64,000 bases of DNA, from NCBI RefSeq assembly GCF_037042905.1, contig NC_087245.1, positions 12,214,501 to 12,278,500 of the forward strand, in the 5' to 3' direction. Position numbers and translations under genes: made by a program. The notes beneath the pieces were generated by a model. That model ran no database searches and was not told where the DNA came from. It saw only the letters and a program-made list of their open reading frames with translations. Below are positions 35,573 through 47,530 of the stretch, piece after piece (positions within the stretch are counted from its first letter, which is position 1; every line of letters begins with the position of its first letter). Source of the DNA: Lytechinus pictus (taxonomy: Eukaryota > Echinodermata > Echinoidea > Temnopleuroida > Toxopneustidae).

Positions 35573-35596
35573 ACTACAGACTTGAGATATTTATAT

Positions 35597-36142
35597 CTCA
35601 ATAAATAGAGTAAAATTCACAAAGCAAAATGCTGAAAATTTGATCAAAACTTTTTCGGATAACAAATAACGAAGTTATTTGCATTATTCCGGTGAAACAG
35701 TTCTAGGCATGTCTTCATGAATATTCATTAGGCGGACGGATGATGCCATATCCCCACTTGTTCTTTTTATTTTGGTATATGAAATTAGGTTTATTTTTTT
35801 TCTACCAAGAACTAAAACAATTGGATTGACAACTGATTAAGTGCATTACTGCAACTTATTTCATCATAATATCATTTACACATGAATGAAAAATGAAACA
35901 ATTATGATTTCATGTAATAACATAAGAAAAAGGAAAGTGGGGATATGACATCATCAGCCCACCTTATGAATATTCATGACGATGTGCATATAACTGTTTT
36001 CACAAAATATTGATAAACTTTAAAATTCAATAACTTCGTTATTTGTTATCCGATTTCGATGAAATTTTTATCATTTTGATTTGTGAATTTTACTCTATTT
36101 ATTTAAATTAACTATTTTCAGCCCGGACCATCCTTTTAAATA
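35597..36142. mobile_element. inverted-repeat element related to the one at 38,591
   Basis: AATAAATAGAGTAAAATTCA on the left pairs with TGAATTTTACTCTATTTATT on the right. Inner blocks pair as well (AACAAATAACGAAGTTATTT; GGATGATGCCATATCCCCAC with its complement near 35,939; CATGAATATTCAT). The right end reads GGACCATCCTTTTAA, like the family terminus. The left terminus is missing, probably where the hAT-like MITE lies. Confidence 0.78.
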
Positions 36143-36740
36143 AATCTAAAATTGCTCGGCAGTAGTTTCGGTCGGCACTTTGCACATTTCACAGCAGTAA
36201 AAAAAAAGTAAATCATTTTTGTTAGAGATAATAATGGAATCAAGATCACGATATCCATGATAGAACGGATTAAAATAATTTGTGCACACTATACTTCGAA
36301 TTTTCAGCTGATCCAGACCTATTATGCTAAGATTTTTTTATTTTTTCTTGTTTCTTTCTTAATTTTTTTAAGGGAGGGAAGGACATTCAAATATTATAAT
36401 TTTTTTGTTATTTGGTTGATTTGCTTCAATAAAAATCTAAATATATATATAATGTCAGACCATTTATAAAATAAACTTTAATTCATTTCTGAGTGATAGA
36501 GATGATGATGGAGAGATTTGTTTTTATCTCTTTACATGTGTCAGTACTAGTTGCATCAGTTCACGAAATCGCCTCTCATTTTTGCTTTGCAAATAAATCT
36601 CTCACGGCTACCTTCCTGAAATAAACATTTGTTGGGCCTAGTTGGGTTTCATCTCCTTGGTTTGTCAATGTCAGTGCAATTGACCCGCAATTGACGTGTC
36701 AAAAAACGGGCATATTTTGAGAGAATAATTAGAACTGAAT

Positions 36741-36783
36741 ATGGCCGGAGCTGCACTGAAGAGATTAATGGCTGAATATAAAC
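36741..36783 (+). CDS. UBE2G2: UBE2G2 exon 1
   Basis: Encodes [14 protein letters not shown] and one base of Gln15; donor C|GTGGGT. The context GAATATGG gives an acceptable start. Confidence 0.95.
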
Positions 36784-39700
36784 GTGGGTATAACTCATAA
36801 ATTATATTTGAAGGCTTAAATTTGTATTATTTTAACTGATAACTCGATCTTTATTTATGTGTGGCATATTGCAATTATTGCGTGTGCCCCATTCGTAGAT
36901 TCCCGTGTTTGTGATTCGATTGTGTCTTGATAAAGTTCTTAAGTTCGTATTTATTGTAGTCCAAGTTCATGGAAATTTTCTTTCCACCAGCATTACAAAT
37001 ATAAATGAAACGGCAACATGTGAGAACATACAAAAATGGTGAATAATACATGTAAAATAGACAAACAAAATTATGAAATTAGTCAAAAAATCAGAAGACA
37101 AAATTTTTGGTGGTGGTCGCCAGCTGAGCGGGGGCCCCGGGGGGGGGCACTCGACCAAAAAAGTGGTAGGGGTGTGCCACGGGCGATGCAAAAAACGGGG
37201 GCCTTGGAGCGGGTTTATTGTAAAAAGGAGGGTCCTCGGAACGGGCTTCGGAACTACAAATGTTTGTGAAAACGGGGGTCATCGGAACGGATCTCCGTAT
37301 CTCTGTGAGTGCGTATGCATCCCTATGGAACGGGCAATCGTGCATGACGCAGCTAGCGCGGCCTCCGCCGGGTGCGCTCGCGCTTAGGCGATGGTCGAAA
37401 AGCGCTCTACGGCCGCTTTTCACCAAAATTGTAGCAGATCAATGCGACCGGAACGGCGTAACGAAAAATATGCGAAGCTTTGGAGCGGATTTCTTTCTTC
37501 TTTTTTCTCGATAAGAAGGAAATGCTATGCCTTGGAGCGGCTTTCTTTGTTCTTTTTCTCAATAAGACAAAAATGCTATGCCTGGGAACGGAAATTTGAG
37601 TGTAAAAATGGGGGTCCCCTCCGCGGCACATACCCACTATGCATTATATACTGAGTGCCCCCCCCCCCCCCCCCCCCCCGGGGCGGGGACATGTTTGCTC
37701 ACCTGTGACCTTTAACTTAAGATTAGGGCATAATCATAAATTTCTTTGAAATTCAATTACTTTTTCACTTTACGTTTAGAATCCATTGTCATGTGATATA
37801 ATAATGTCGTGAATGTATCGTGTGTGTGATGCTCTAATAATCGATTATGACATTGGATTGTAAAGTTACTCCAATTATCAACTGAAAAAGTTATAAATTT
37901 AAACTGCATGCAGACAATAAGTTATGTAGTTTAATGTTTTATTTTATGTCATGAACAGAGCTAACAGTGAACCCTCCAGAGGGTATTATAGCAGGCCCTG
38001 TCGATGAAAAAAATTTCTTCGAATGGGAGGCTCTGATTACGTGAGTATTTTCTAAAATCTATTCTTTGCTTTGTCACATAAAGTCTGCTTTCATGATTTT
38101 TACATGTATTTGATTATTTTCTTTCGCATTCAGAATATTAGTAGAATATTGTTCTATGATATAACAAACAAAAACTTGTAATGAATTATCTTGTTGACAA
38201 TGAATGGTAAATGCGAACCTCTAATTATTCCCAGCTAAATTACCAAACGTACATGCAAGTATTCTGTAGTAAAAGAACTACTGTTGTTACTAAAGATTTT
38301 TAAACCATCACAACAAAAATACAATGTTATAAAGCAGGATGGGATATTGATAACATACATTTGAATATTTGGAATATGAAGAAAGATGGAGGTGATGGAG
38401 ATGAGATGATTGCAGAGTTGAAACTACATGTAAATCATTGACTCACTATCGTACTTTAAATGAATCAACATTGAACTTTTTCAAAGCCATCAGGGGCAAT
38501 TCCACGAATACAGAATTGGTTGGTGGGGGAATATGGGGCATTATTTTTTACCAGTATTACAAAATACTCTTCAATTATTATTATTTTTAATTAAAGGTCA
38601 AGTCCACCCAGAGTAATTTTAATTTGAATAAATAGAGAAAAATCAAACTGGCATAACGCTGAAAATTTCATCAAAATTGGATGTTAAAATAAGAAAGTTA
38701 CGACATTTTAAATTTTCGCTTATATTTAAAAAAACAGTGATATGCACAATTAAGTGACATTCAAATGAGACAGTCGATGATGTCTTTCACTCACTATTTC
38801 TTTTTTTTATTGTTTGAATGATACAATATTTCATTTTATACATATTTGACAATATGGACCATCTTTGACTTAACCATATAGTATTAAACAATGCTAATTC
38901 CACATTTTCAGGGAGGAATTCAACATTGTTTTACTTGACAATGAGGAGAAAATAAGAATATTTCATATTTCATAAATACAAAGGAAGTAATGAGTGGATG
39001 ACATCATCGGTCTCCTCATTTGCATACCGACCAGGAAAGTCAGCAAAACTTTAAATTATCATAACTTTCTTATTTTACATCCGATTTTGATGAAATTTTC
39101 AGTGTTATGCTCGCTAGATTTTTGTCTTTTTACTTTTGACTAGTCCTTTAATGGGCCTGCTACCACTGAGCCACCATTTTGGTTGAGGCTACATGTAGAA
39201 CTCGTTTTCCTATGTTGAAAGCATATATTTTTCTCCACCGATCATATCTCCCATCATCAGGGGTCCAGAAGGTACATGCTTTGAGGGTGGTGTCTTCCAG
39301 ACAGAACTGAAGTTTCCCAATGACTATCCACTCAACCCTCCTAAGATGCGATTCAAGACAGAGATGTTTCATCCAAATAGTAAGAGGCTTCAGTTTCAAG
39401 GATATCTTTGAAGATTTTGGACAATGATATGTGTCTTACTTATTTTCCTTTAGCTATCACTAATGAACCGAATCTTAAATTATGACATGAACTTACCTCA
39501 CTAGAGACTGAAACAGCAAAGATGCAGGCTGGGGTCTTTGGAACATCTATTTTTGTACAATTCCTACTTAGCTTGTACACAAGCAAATAGGAGGCTGAAT
39601 GTCAAACATTTGTATTGTTCCAAAATGCACCGTTGCACTGTCTTGATGTCATAAAACGCTTTATAGTAAATTCAGGTGCAATACGCTTAGGGTTTACTAC

Positions 39701-41150
39701 CAAATTTGTATTGCTGCTGCAGATCAGATATGCGTTTGAGGGATTTTGCTTTTCGCTTTCAATAATTCTTTTTAAAATTTTCATCTATAAACATAGGAAG
39801 AAGTAGATAATTGTTTGTATTTTTGCTAACGCCTGAGGCATTGTACTACACAAATAAGAAAAAGTGAATTTTCTTATTCATGCAATGGTGCGACATTTCA
39901 CATTCGATAAAAGAAAGAGACAGTCGAGGCTATGCCTCGTTGAATAGAGCATCTTTCTTTCACCTTATGCGACATCTCGCACCATCACACTCACGCCTAT
40001 TCGCTAATTGTATACTATCCATACTAGTCAGTCTCAATACCATCTTCTAAACACCTTGCTCCTTGTTAAAAGATGAATTGTTTGTTTAATATTGATAGTT
40101 TATAAAGATGGTCGAGTATGCATATCAATCCTGCACGCACCTGGCGATGATCCTATGGGATATGAAAGCAGTGCTGAGCGATGGAGTCCTGTACAGAGTG
40201 TTGAAAAGATCCTTCTCTCAGTCGTCAGCATGCTGGCAGGTTTGTTATATATATATATGTATATTACTTTTTATAAGGCAAATAACTGAAAAAATTGTGT
40301 ATAACAGAAAAAAATACTGAGACCTATGTCATAAAACTATTGTAACATTATACATGACTTTTATGATTACTGGAACATGAAGAGCTGATAATTTTGTAAG
40401 TTACATTGTGATTATTATTTCAGATAAATCAAAATTATGACTAGGAATATACTTTGTATTGAAAACTTTATTAGTGAAGTTGTCTAATCACATCTTGCTA
40501 ATTTCAACTTGATGCTACTGATTCTATAATTATTTAGAAAAGTATTCCCTCACCCAATTTTACTTTTTAAATTATTATTATTTTTTTACTGGCATCTTTT
40601 ATCTTTATTATCAATGTTTAATGTCTTGATAAGTAGTATTGTTATCAACCTATAAACCATCTGTCTGTATTACAATTTTCACCTCATTGGCCAGTATTCT
40701 AAACTCGGGTTTAAATTAAACCCTGGTTTAAAGTTGTGGTTTAACTATGGAGAGCCAATTGGAGCACAAATCCCTGACAGTACACATTCAATTCATAAAC
40801 TCATGTTATGAATTGTTTGGGAATGATAACTGAAATATTTTTATTAATTATAAACACAAAAGGAAACGAAAGATTAAACATAAGAAATAGATCGATCTAC
40901 ACAATACAAACATAAATTTTGATTTTTTGGCTTCCATTATTTTAGCATAGAGTTAGACCGTGGTCTAAGTTAAACCTGACTTCAGAATATGGGCCATTGT
41001 ATTTTAAATGCAAAATTATTCTGAATTTTCTCATCAGAACCCAACGATGAAAGTGGAGCAAACGTTGATGCCTCAAAGATGTGGAGAGATGATCGCGAGA
41101 GTTTTAACAGGATAGCGTACGATATTGTAAAGAAATCACTCAGCATGTGA
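36741..41150 (+). CDS. UBE2G2: ubiquitin-conjugating enzyme E2 G2
   Basis: Joining 36,741-36,783, 37,959-38,040, 39,261-39,379, 40,099-40,239 and 41,038-41,150 gives 498 nt, that is 165 residues plus stop, the same length as the human protein. It accepts ubiquitin from E1 on the catalytic Cys89 ([11 protein letters not shown] at 40,119-40,121). With gp78-type or HRD1-type E3s at the ER membrane it builds chains, mainly K48-linked, on ERAD substrates. The G2-specific acidic loop ([19 protein letters not shown]) is intact. The start [14 protein letters not shown] and end DIVKKSLSM match the family. One oddity is Lys84 where Pro is usual (NIYKDGRVC). All junctions have GT/AG and compatible phases. 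A long 3' UTR is likely; AATAAA signals occur at 42,465 and later. Housekeeping role expected. Confidence 0.98.
37132..37684. mobile_element. GC-rich terminal-inverted-repeat element in UBE2G2 intron 1
   Basis: Ends are GGCCCCGGGGGGGGGCACTC and, after a long poly-C run, CCCCCGGGGC preceded by GAGTG. The next blocks GTAGGGGTGTGCC and GGCACATACCCAC also pair. Inside are phrases of the GGAACGG type. A tandem pair of about 61 bp (TTTGGAGCGG ... AATGCTATGCC) lies near 37,477-37,590. GC and CpG content is far above the surrounding AT-rich intron. Open frames across it on both strands are artefacts. Confidence 0.7.
37959..38040 (+). CDS. UBE2G2: UBE2G2 exon 2
   Basis: Acceptor GAACAG, donor AC|GTGAGT. 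Encodes [20 protein letters not shown] and FEWEALI, the first strands of the UBC fold. Confidence 0.97.
38591..39151. mobile_element. 560-bp TTAA-flanked inverted-repeat element in UBE2G2 intron 2
   Basis: Left TTAAAGGTCAAGTCCACCC and right GACTAGTCCTTTAA form termini with TTAA outside. Inner blocks pair (GAAAATTTCATCAAAATTGG with its complement at about 39,083; GATGATGTC with GACATCATC). The core is AT-rich without transposase. It ends only 110 bp before exon 3. Related to the element at 35,597. Confidence 0.82.
39261..39379 (+). CDS. UBE2G2: UBE2G2 exon 3
   Basis: Acceptor CATCATCAG, donor A|GTAAGA. Encodes [20 protein letters not shown] through KTEMFHPN, including the conserved HPN motif that precedes the active site. 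Confidence 0.97.
40099..40239 (+). CDS. UBE2G2: UBE2G2 exon 4 (catalytic Cys and acidic loop)
   Basis: Acceptor TTGATAG, donor GCAG|GTTTG. Carries Cys89, the 13-residue acidic loop characteristic of the G2/Cdc34 type, and [14 protein letters not shown]. Confidence 0.97.
40688..40996. mobile_element. MITE with TGGCCAGTATTCT ends in UBE2G2 intron 4
   Basis: Left TGGCCAGTATTCTAAACTC and right CTTCAGAATATGGGCCA are imperfect inverted ends. The next GGTTTAAATTAAACCCTGGT pairs with ACCGTGGTCTAAGTTAAACC. The centre is unpaired and AT-rich. It ends 41 bp before the exon 5 boundary. Confidence 0.78.
41038..41150 (+). CDS. UBE2G2: UBE2G2 exon 5 (C-terminal helices)
   Basis: Acceptor TTCTCATCAG. Encodes [20 protein letters not shown] and the last helix, then TGA. 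This region binds the back-side helix of gp78-type partners in the known family. Confidence 0.97.
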
Positions 41151-43949
41151 CGAAGAGACCTGTGGTGAACAAAAAATCTGTAAATAGACTCGTCAGCAAT
41201 CATGAACTTGAATTAGAGAATTGACTGCCATGCTTTCTATGTTTGGATGAATGGAATCGTGACTGTTATTCAGTGTTGTTTTGTAGTCTCGAGGACTTTG
41301 AGCAAGCCTGTACTGTGAAATGATCAACGGAGTTGTATATCATGCTGCCTACTAGAACCTGGTGATTAATCTACAAGAGCTCTGGGAATTCCAGTCAGCG
41401 GGGTAATTTAATTTACATACCATCAGAACACAGCTGCAGTGAAGTTAAACTTTACATCACTCAAAAGACTAAAGGTTGAGGCAACATTTCAGACCATGTA
41501 GGATAGGCCATATAAACATATCTTTGCTAGGCTGTCACAATCTTGTATCTCAAAATCAATTTTTTTTTAGAGCAGTTAAGAGAAAGCTGAATGGAATATG
41601 ACAATGGTGACAACCTCACATTATCTGAAAACAGTCTCCTAGTTCATGTAGAGACCTCTATCTAGGTAAAAGAAGGTTGCTACTTACATGTATGTCTAAC
41701 TATTAAATCAGCATTTTTCTGAGCTTTCCTTAAAAAATACAAAATTTTGAGTTTTACATGTTAAATTCCAGCAATGATATGTATTTACCTCTCATGAGAC
41801 AAGTTTCCTTTTAGCCAAACAAATTTCTTTGGTTCCAAGAAAATTTGTCAAAAAGCACTAGAGACACCAAATCCTAATTCCTATAAATCCTGCATTGCTT
41901 GAGATCTCCAAGCATTGGGTATCACGTTTAATGGGAAAGGCTGTGGTAGATTTAAGAAGATAAAAGAAATTCCCTAGTGTAGGAGTCTTGTGTCCATTGC
42001 ATAAGAACTGGCATGCCATCATTTGCTATAATTACTTAATTGAAGATCTAAAGAATCAGATTTGAATGCAACATGCCATGCATGCTGCTAAGAGGGACGT
42101 ATTGTAATGGAAGCAGGAAAATGAAAGTTTCATATACAGTGTAGAATTTTTATAGCAAACATTGAGAGCAAGAAGGATATTTAATTATTTCACTGATGAA
42201 GAATCATGAATTAAAGCCTGCAATGCAACATGTAAATTTTGATATAAAATATGACTTTTGGCGCAGTCACATTTTCCCTACAGCGAGTCGAAGACAGTCA
42301 TTTTATAATTTTTTGGACCAGCTACATATAGGTGGTTTGATAGGACTTTTTACTTCACCTGTATATATTTGCACAGCACACCTAAACCTGGCCATACACA
42401 CATGCCAAATAAACCTTCTGCAAGAATCTTCAACCCTGAAGGAGGCAGATGTAACCTGAAGAAGAATAAAAATAAATTAAACAGCTGTTTTTTACTCTCT
42501 GTACAGCCAATATGTGACTGCAGCATAAATGCAGACCTTTGTTTCTTGAGTATGTCCTTTTAATTTTTGTGCAGATATGTTGGATGTCTGTCATTTTATC
42601 TATAGAACTTTTTTTCTCATTGCAGTTCAACAGCTGTACATCCATTATCATTTCTTTTGAAATATTTTCATGAAAATGTTATTTTATCTTTTACTATGCA
42701 AAGGAATCAAATCATTGATATGGTTTATATGACTCTGAACGATTTGATGGTTGAAAATGCTGTGAAAAAAAATCTTCATATTCTAAAAGGAATGGAAGAT
42801 TTGATTTACCATTGTCATTGGAATGATACAAATATCACTTGGAAACATGAATAACATAGTGATGTTTAGAATGGCAAGGATGCCTTGGGTGCTTTCAGAT
42901 ATTGTCACTATTCCAAATGGGTAGCACTATCCGCAGCCAGTGACGATCAATACTTTGTCATTCATACATTATTGCCACTTGCAATAGATTGCAAGGTCAG
43001 GCAATCAGTAACTTGTCATTTAGAAGTAATCACCTCTTGAACTTTGTAGCAATTTTTATGATAATTGTCCAAGGCATGTCAGAATGCAAATAATATTGCA
43101 CTATGGATTGTAGGGCATAACACGCAATCCAAGCTCTACCCAGTTATTATCAATGATTGATTAGCTCTGATGGTAGGTGGAATAACTTTTGAAAAAAGAA
43201 ACACAAAAGAAAGTATGGCTAACAAAATGTACCTCCATACAGTTCTATGTATACAAACATTCCAATGCTGTTAATATATTTAGATGCTACAGCATTGAAA
43301 CTACAAGCCTAATAAAATTGCCTTTAAAACATGTAATTTCTGGTTGTGCAATTTCAGCATTAGTTTCTTATGCTCATTATAATAATCTTGAAGATATAAT
43401 ATATTCCATGTGTCAAATAATTGCCTTTGTTAAAGCAATTGTTTTTATTTATTTCTGAAGACTTAAATTTCTGCTTAGTCTATTTACAGACTTCTGTTTC
43501 AAGGAGATTCTACTATACATTACCTGCATAATTATCTAAATCAGAAAATTGAGTCATGCCTCTCTTTATATTTCTCCTATAGATATGTAAATCATAATAA
43601 TCTGTTTAATGGTAACAAGTTCATTGGGATACATGACTCTCATATGAACCCATATTAAAATGCCTTCATGATCAGCTTGGTCACTTTGTTTCCTTGCTTA
43701 CATATATGTATGGTTCATGAACATTTGACCCATTCTTGTCCCTTTGGAAAAAAAAATATTGTCATTGATAGGTTTTTACATGTACGGTATTGTCTTAAAG
43801 CATTATTTGCAAAAATAACAAAATATCAATTTCATTTGGCATATTATTGGTGGAAGGACATGCAGCTTTTATTCATAAATAATAAATCTATAGGATGCTA
43901 TTCTGATAGCCGTAGTTTAGTTAGCTTAGGGTTAACTTAGACCTTGTGG
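41151..43949 (+). other. UBE2G2 3' UTR and downstream spacer
   Basis: No further coding sequence is recognised. AATAAA signals on + occur at about 42,406 and 42,465-42,470, and further ones later, so the transcript end is uncertain. Small open frames here show no motifs. Confidence 0.5.
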
Positions 43950-44276
43950 AAGAGCCGTGGTGTAGTGGTTCTGACTCTAGCTTTGAAAACAGAGGGTCTA
44001 GGGTCCTTTGGCAAGGCGTTAATCCACACTTTGCCACTCTCGACCCAGGTGCTAAATGGGTACCCGATAGGATGTGAAAGCCTATGTAGTATGCCTATAT
44101 TTTTAGCAATCAAGTCTTGGAACTCTTGTTGGAATGCTCTCCAGGGAGTGGAAAAGGTGCATACATTGTAAATTATGTGGGCATGCAAAGATCCGATGAC
44201 CAGGGTAATAATATGCTGTAAAGTGCTTTGGGCCATTATGGGAAAAGTGATATATAAAAGATAGCTATTATTATTA
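43950..44276 (+). mobile_element. SINE with box A and a (TTA)n tail
   Basis: A box-A match, TGGTGTAGTGG, is at 43,958-43,968 in GCCGTGGTGTAGTGGTTCTG. Box B is degenerate. The body includes GGCGTTAATCCACACTTTGC, shared in part with the SINE at 22,041. A LINE-like 3' part, GTAAAGTGCTTTGGGCC, ends in AGCTATTATTATTAT. It lies in the convergent spacer between UBE2G2 and the dynein gene. Confidence 0.75.
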
Positions 44277-44409
44277 TATACATTTATGGATTGCCAGTTT
44301 TAAACTCATTCTCGAAGTAAACATTTTTCTAATCCTACAGCAAACAAAATGAAAATATGATCTTTACAGATTAATTGGTGGTACATTATCTTTGCCATGA
44401 TTATGGAAA

Positions 44410-44800
44410 AAGTGATCACCATTACTCAATGCCAATTCTGGGGAACTTTTCTGTTTGGCGTCCGAGCAGCGATTGGCTGACCGAAATCATCAACCAATCT
44501 CTGAGTGGCCGGTGACCGCTCGACAGCCTTTGATCCAACAAGTTCAATTTTTGACCTGAATTGTTCGAGGGCGACTGCTCGATTGTGTCGGCGCCCGGAT
44601 GGCGACCACCCTGGCTTTGAGCGCATTTAGGGTGGTGAATGAAAAGTGAGCAGGCGTCGCCATAATTTTAACTCGGCGCCAAATCTCGAGTGAAAACCGA
44701 GCGATGCCCCCAAAACCAGTGGTGCCGGGGCGAAATTGGCTAAAAACTCGCCGCCCAGTTGCCGAGCAGGCTAATTTTGATGGTTATGACCGTTGCCTAA
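44410..44800. repeat. CpG-rich block of unknown nature
   Basis: About 390 bp with much higher GC and CpG than its surroundings, containing CCGAGCAGCGATTGG near the left and GCCGAGCAGG near the right. A minus-strand open frame of 66 residues has no recognised motif. The sharp composition change suggests an inserted repeat, but I cannot define terminal repeats. Confidence 0.35.
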
Positions 44801-47323
44801 GCTAACGGGAGCAACATTTGTCAATCACCAAGAAGATATCTAATTGAACACTCCTCTGATTTACATGTAAACTTAAAAATGATTTTAATACATGTTACCT
44901 TCATGTGATTTCAATAAATGAATTTATGTTTTTTTTTAATTGCTATACTTATGTAAAATATAATAAATATTCTTTGTTCAACTCTGTGAATTCATTATGA
45001 ACTATTAAATAATTACAACTGAACATTTTTTTTATTGTGCTTGTCTTTGACTTTATTGGGAAATAAAACTCATATTCAAAACAGCATACAAAGGATCCAC
45101 TTGGAAGAATATTATGTACAAAAATAATCTGAATTCATTACAATGGATGGGGATAAACACAAGATATTCATTTCATTTGTGGTGTAAAATTTAGGCTTTG
45201 ACAATATAAAGATGCCTTGTTTCCTTATTCAGTGATAGTACAAGAAACTACTCTTTCCAATTCCTCAATGAACAGCTGATCATTAATGTTTCTTCATTGA
45301 ATATTTAATCACTATTTCGGCTTCCTCTTGGAATAATGAGGTAAATTCAATTTATTCAATATAATCATATCTTACAGCCTTGACTGGGATTAAATCTAAG
45401 TAGGGCTACACATCAAAATGTATATATACATACACAGACATTTGCATTTCATTCATCATAAAAAATATACTGCATCAATAAGTTCATTATAATAAATCAA
45501 TAGACATATTCACTGTAAAGTTAATATATTATATATAAAAATTAATTCACAGAAAAGATGAACTTTTTTTCATAAATAGCTGCATGAAGAGTGAATGCGT
45601 ACAAAAAATGGACGGTTTCAAATGCAATATGCATATAGTTTGAAATAAAAGAATCAAGGTTTAGTGATTTAATCATACTTTATCATCTCAAAGATACTTT
45701 GAAAATGACAGGACGGACAGTAGAATACAGAAATAAGAAGCCGATGGGTCATTTGTAGAATAACACTGAATTTTCTCAATTTATACTCTGTACAGAAAAA
45801 AACTTCATCACTTCAATCTTTTGCCTTCTTGAGGACTTGAGATAATCAAGAAAATTTCATTAACAAAAAATCTCCCATTATTTTCATGTTTTATTCTTCA
45901 CAAGTTTTGAATAGATCCAGTTTGATATGCCAAAGAAAAGTATAATTCATCTCCTCTGTACAGGCATGTCTACTTTAAATTCACATACCAAATACATGTA
46001 CAACTTGACTGATAGTCAAATGTTTACTTCATATGCAATTGTTGCATTTCAAAACACAAGTGATAGAAAATATCAAATACCTATACACATTTAGGACACA
46101 TAGATTGTAGTCTTCCAACTGATTCCAGAAATCTCTGACCACAGCAGAGAAATAATATTAAAATGTTGACTTTCATACAGCTATCTCAATGCAATATTAA
46201 TAAATCTAATATACAATGAATTATATTTACACAATGTACATTATATTGACCCTATGTCGTCGTCTCGTCTGAAAGTAATTTTTTTAAAAGGTATATAAAA
46301 TTTCTACATCTTCCACTTAATTTATCTTCTCAGACTACAAGAAGAAATTTGACACATTTTTATATCCATTTCTATTCTAAATAAGTTTTTATGTAAGAAG
46401 TAAATTAAATACATAACAATTTGAAGTTGACATTCTATATGAAATATTCAACAAATTAGATGCACAAACATTTTTTAGACTGGTTCCATTTTCTGGGACT
46501 AAGTCACACCTACTTTCAATGTTAATTTTACATCATATTTTCATTGCAACTTTAAATAGTATATTCTTCCAAATCCTTGTGTAAAAACAACTTTGATGGT
46601 ATCTTTACAGCATTGTCTTCATTAAAATATCTGAAATCAATCAGGAGCTTAATATCAAGTGCACCATCATTGAATAATATGACTTCACCAAGAATATCTT
46701 TGGTTGAACAAGAACTGACTTTTAATGTATTAAAAATAAAACTGGATGCCAGAATAACAAAAATAGATATTCATTCACTTACAGCTAAAGCACAAATATT
46801 GTAAGAAATGTTCTTCACTATATCACACAAGATGCTTGGAAGTGTGGTTATTTAATTATTAATTTAAATGAAATTACATAAATGTTCACAAGATGAAATA
46901 ACTTGCAATTTGGATGTAGAATATGAGCTCTATTTCTGTATGTAACATCTTATGAATCTGTCATTTTCCATTAAAGCTTAGTCATAAATGATGAATGTTA
47001 GGTGTTTCAGCTCCAAGTTCAGAGATTTCATCTTATTCTTTTAATTACAATAAGTTCATATAAATTGAATGCAAAAAATATATATAAATAACTTCAGGTG
47101 TAAAAAGCTTCCTATAAAGCAACTCCATCAAATTAACTGCAAGACTGGAGATTAGATGCATCACTGCAGATAACTAAATCATTATGTATTCAAAAGAAGG
47201 TAGATACTATATTGTCAATAAGGAAAATTAAATTTTTAAACATTCTTTTGAATCTCCAGTTTTTGTATAATGTCAATTAAATACTCTCTCTATGATAATA
47301 AAATAAGGAATGGTGAGAGCACT
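44801..47323 (-). other. presumed dynein 3' UTR and spacer
   Basis: AT-rich without coding signal. On the minus strand an AATAAA corresponds to TTTATT at 45,890-45,895 and others near 45,030-45,055, so a long 3' UTR is possible. Its overlap with the UBE2G2 3' UTR cannot be judged. Confidence 0.4.
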
Positions 47324-47530
47324 CTATGTATCCAACTGACAGAGTAAGGCCACGCCCCTAGCAACCCAGTGAGTCTGTGGTTTTTCTGTTGGTATCTTCA
47401 GCATGAGAACAAAGTTGGTAGAATGTCCAGTGGTTGAGAGAGTACCCCTACGTTCACTGGTCTTGTATAGTGGTGCCTCATACACAGGTTTATCTGGAAG
47501 CTCTGAACGCTTCATTGGTTTCATCCAGAT
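47324..47530 (-). CDS. dynein heavy chain terminal exon
   Basis: Acceptor CCCATTACAG. Encodes [40 protein letters not shown] and the end [14 protein letters not shown], then TAG at 47,324-47,326. The [14 protein letters not shown] block is the standard dynein C-terminal signature. Confidence 0.97.
   Translation of the reverse strand: MWMKPMKRSELPDKPVYEAPLYKTSERRGTLSTTGHSTNFVLMLKIPTEKPQTHWVARGVALLCQLDT

Noticed and set aside
37036-37654. Several open frames on both strands in UBE2G2 intron 1
   Set aside because: They lie in the GC-rich terminal-inverted-repeat element and have no recognisable domain.
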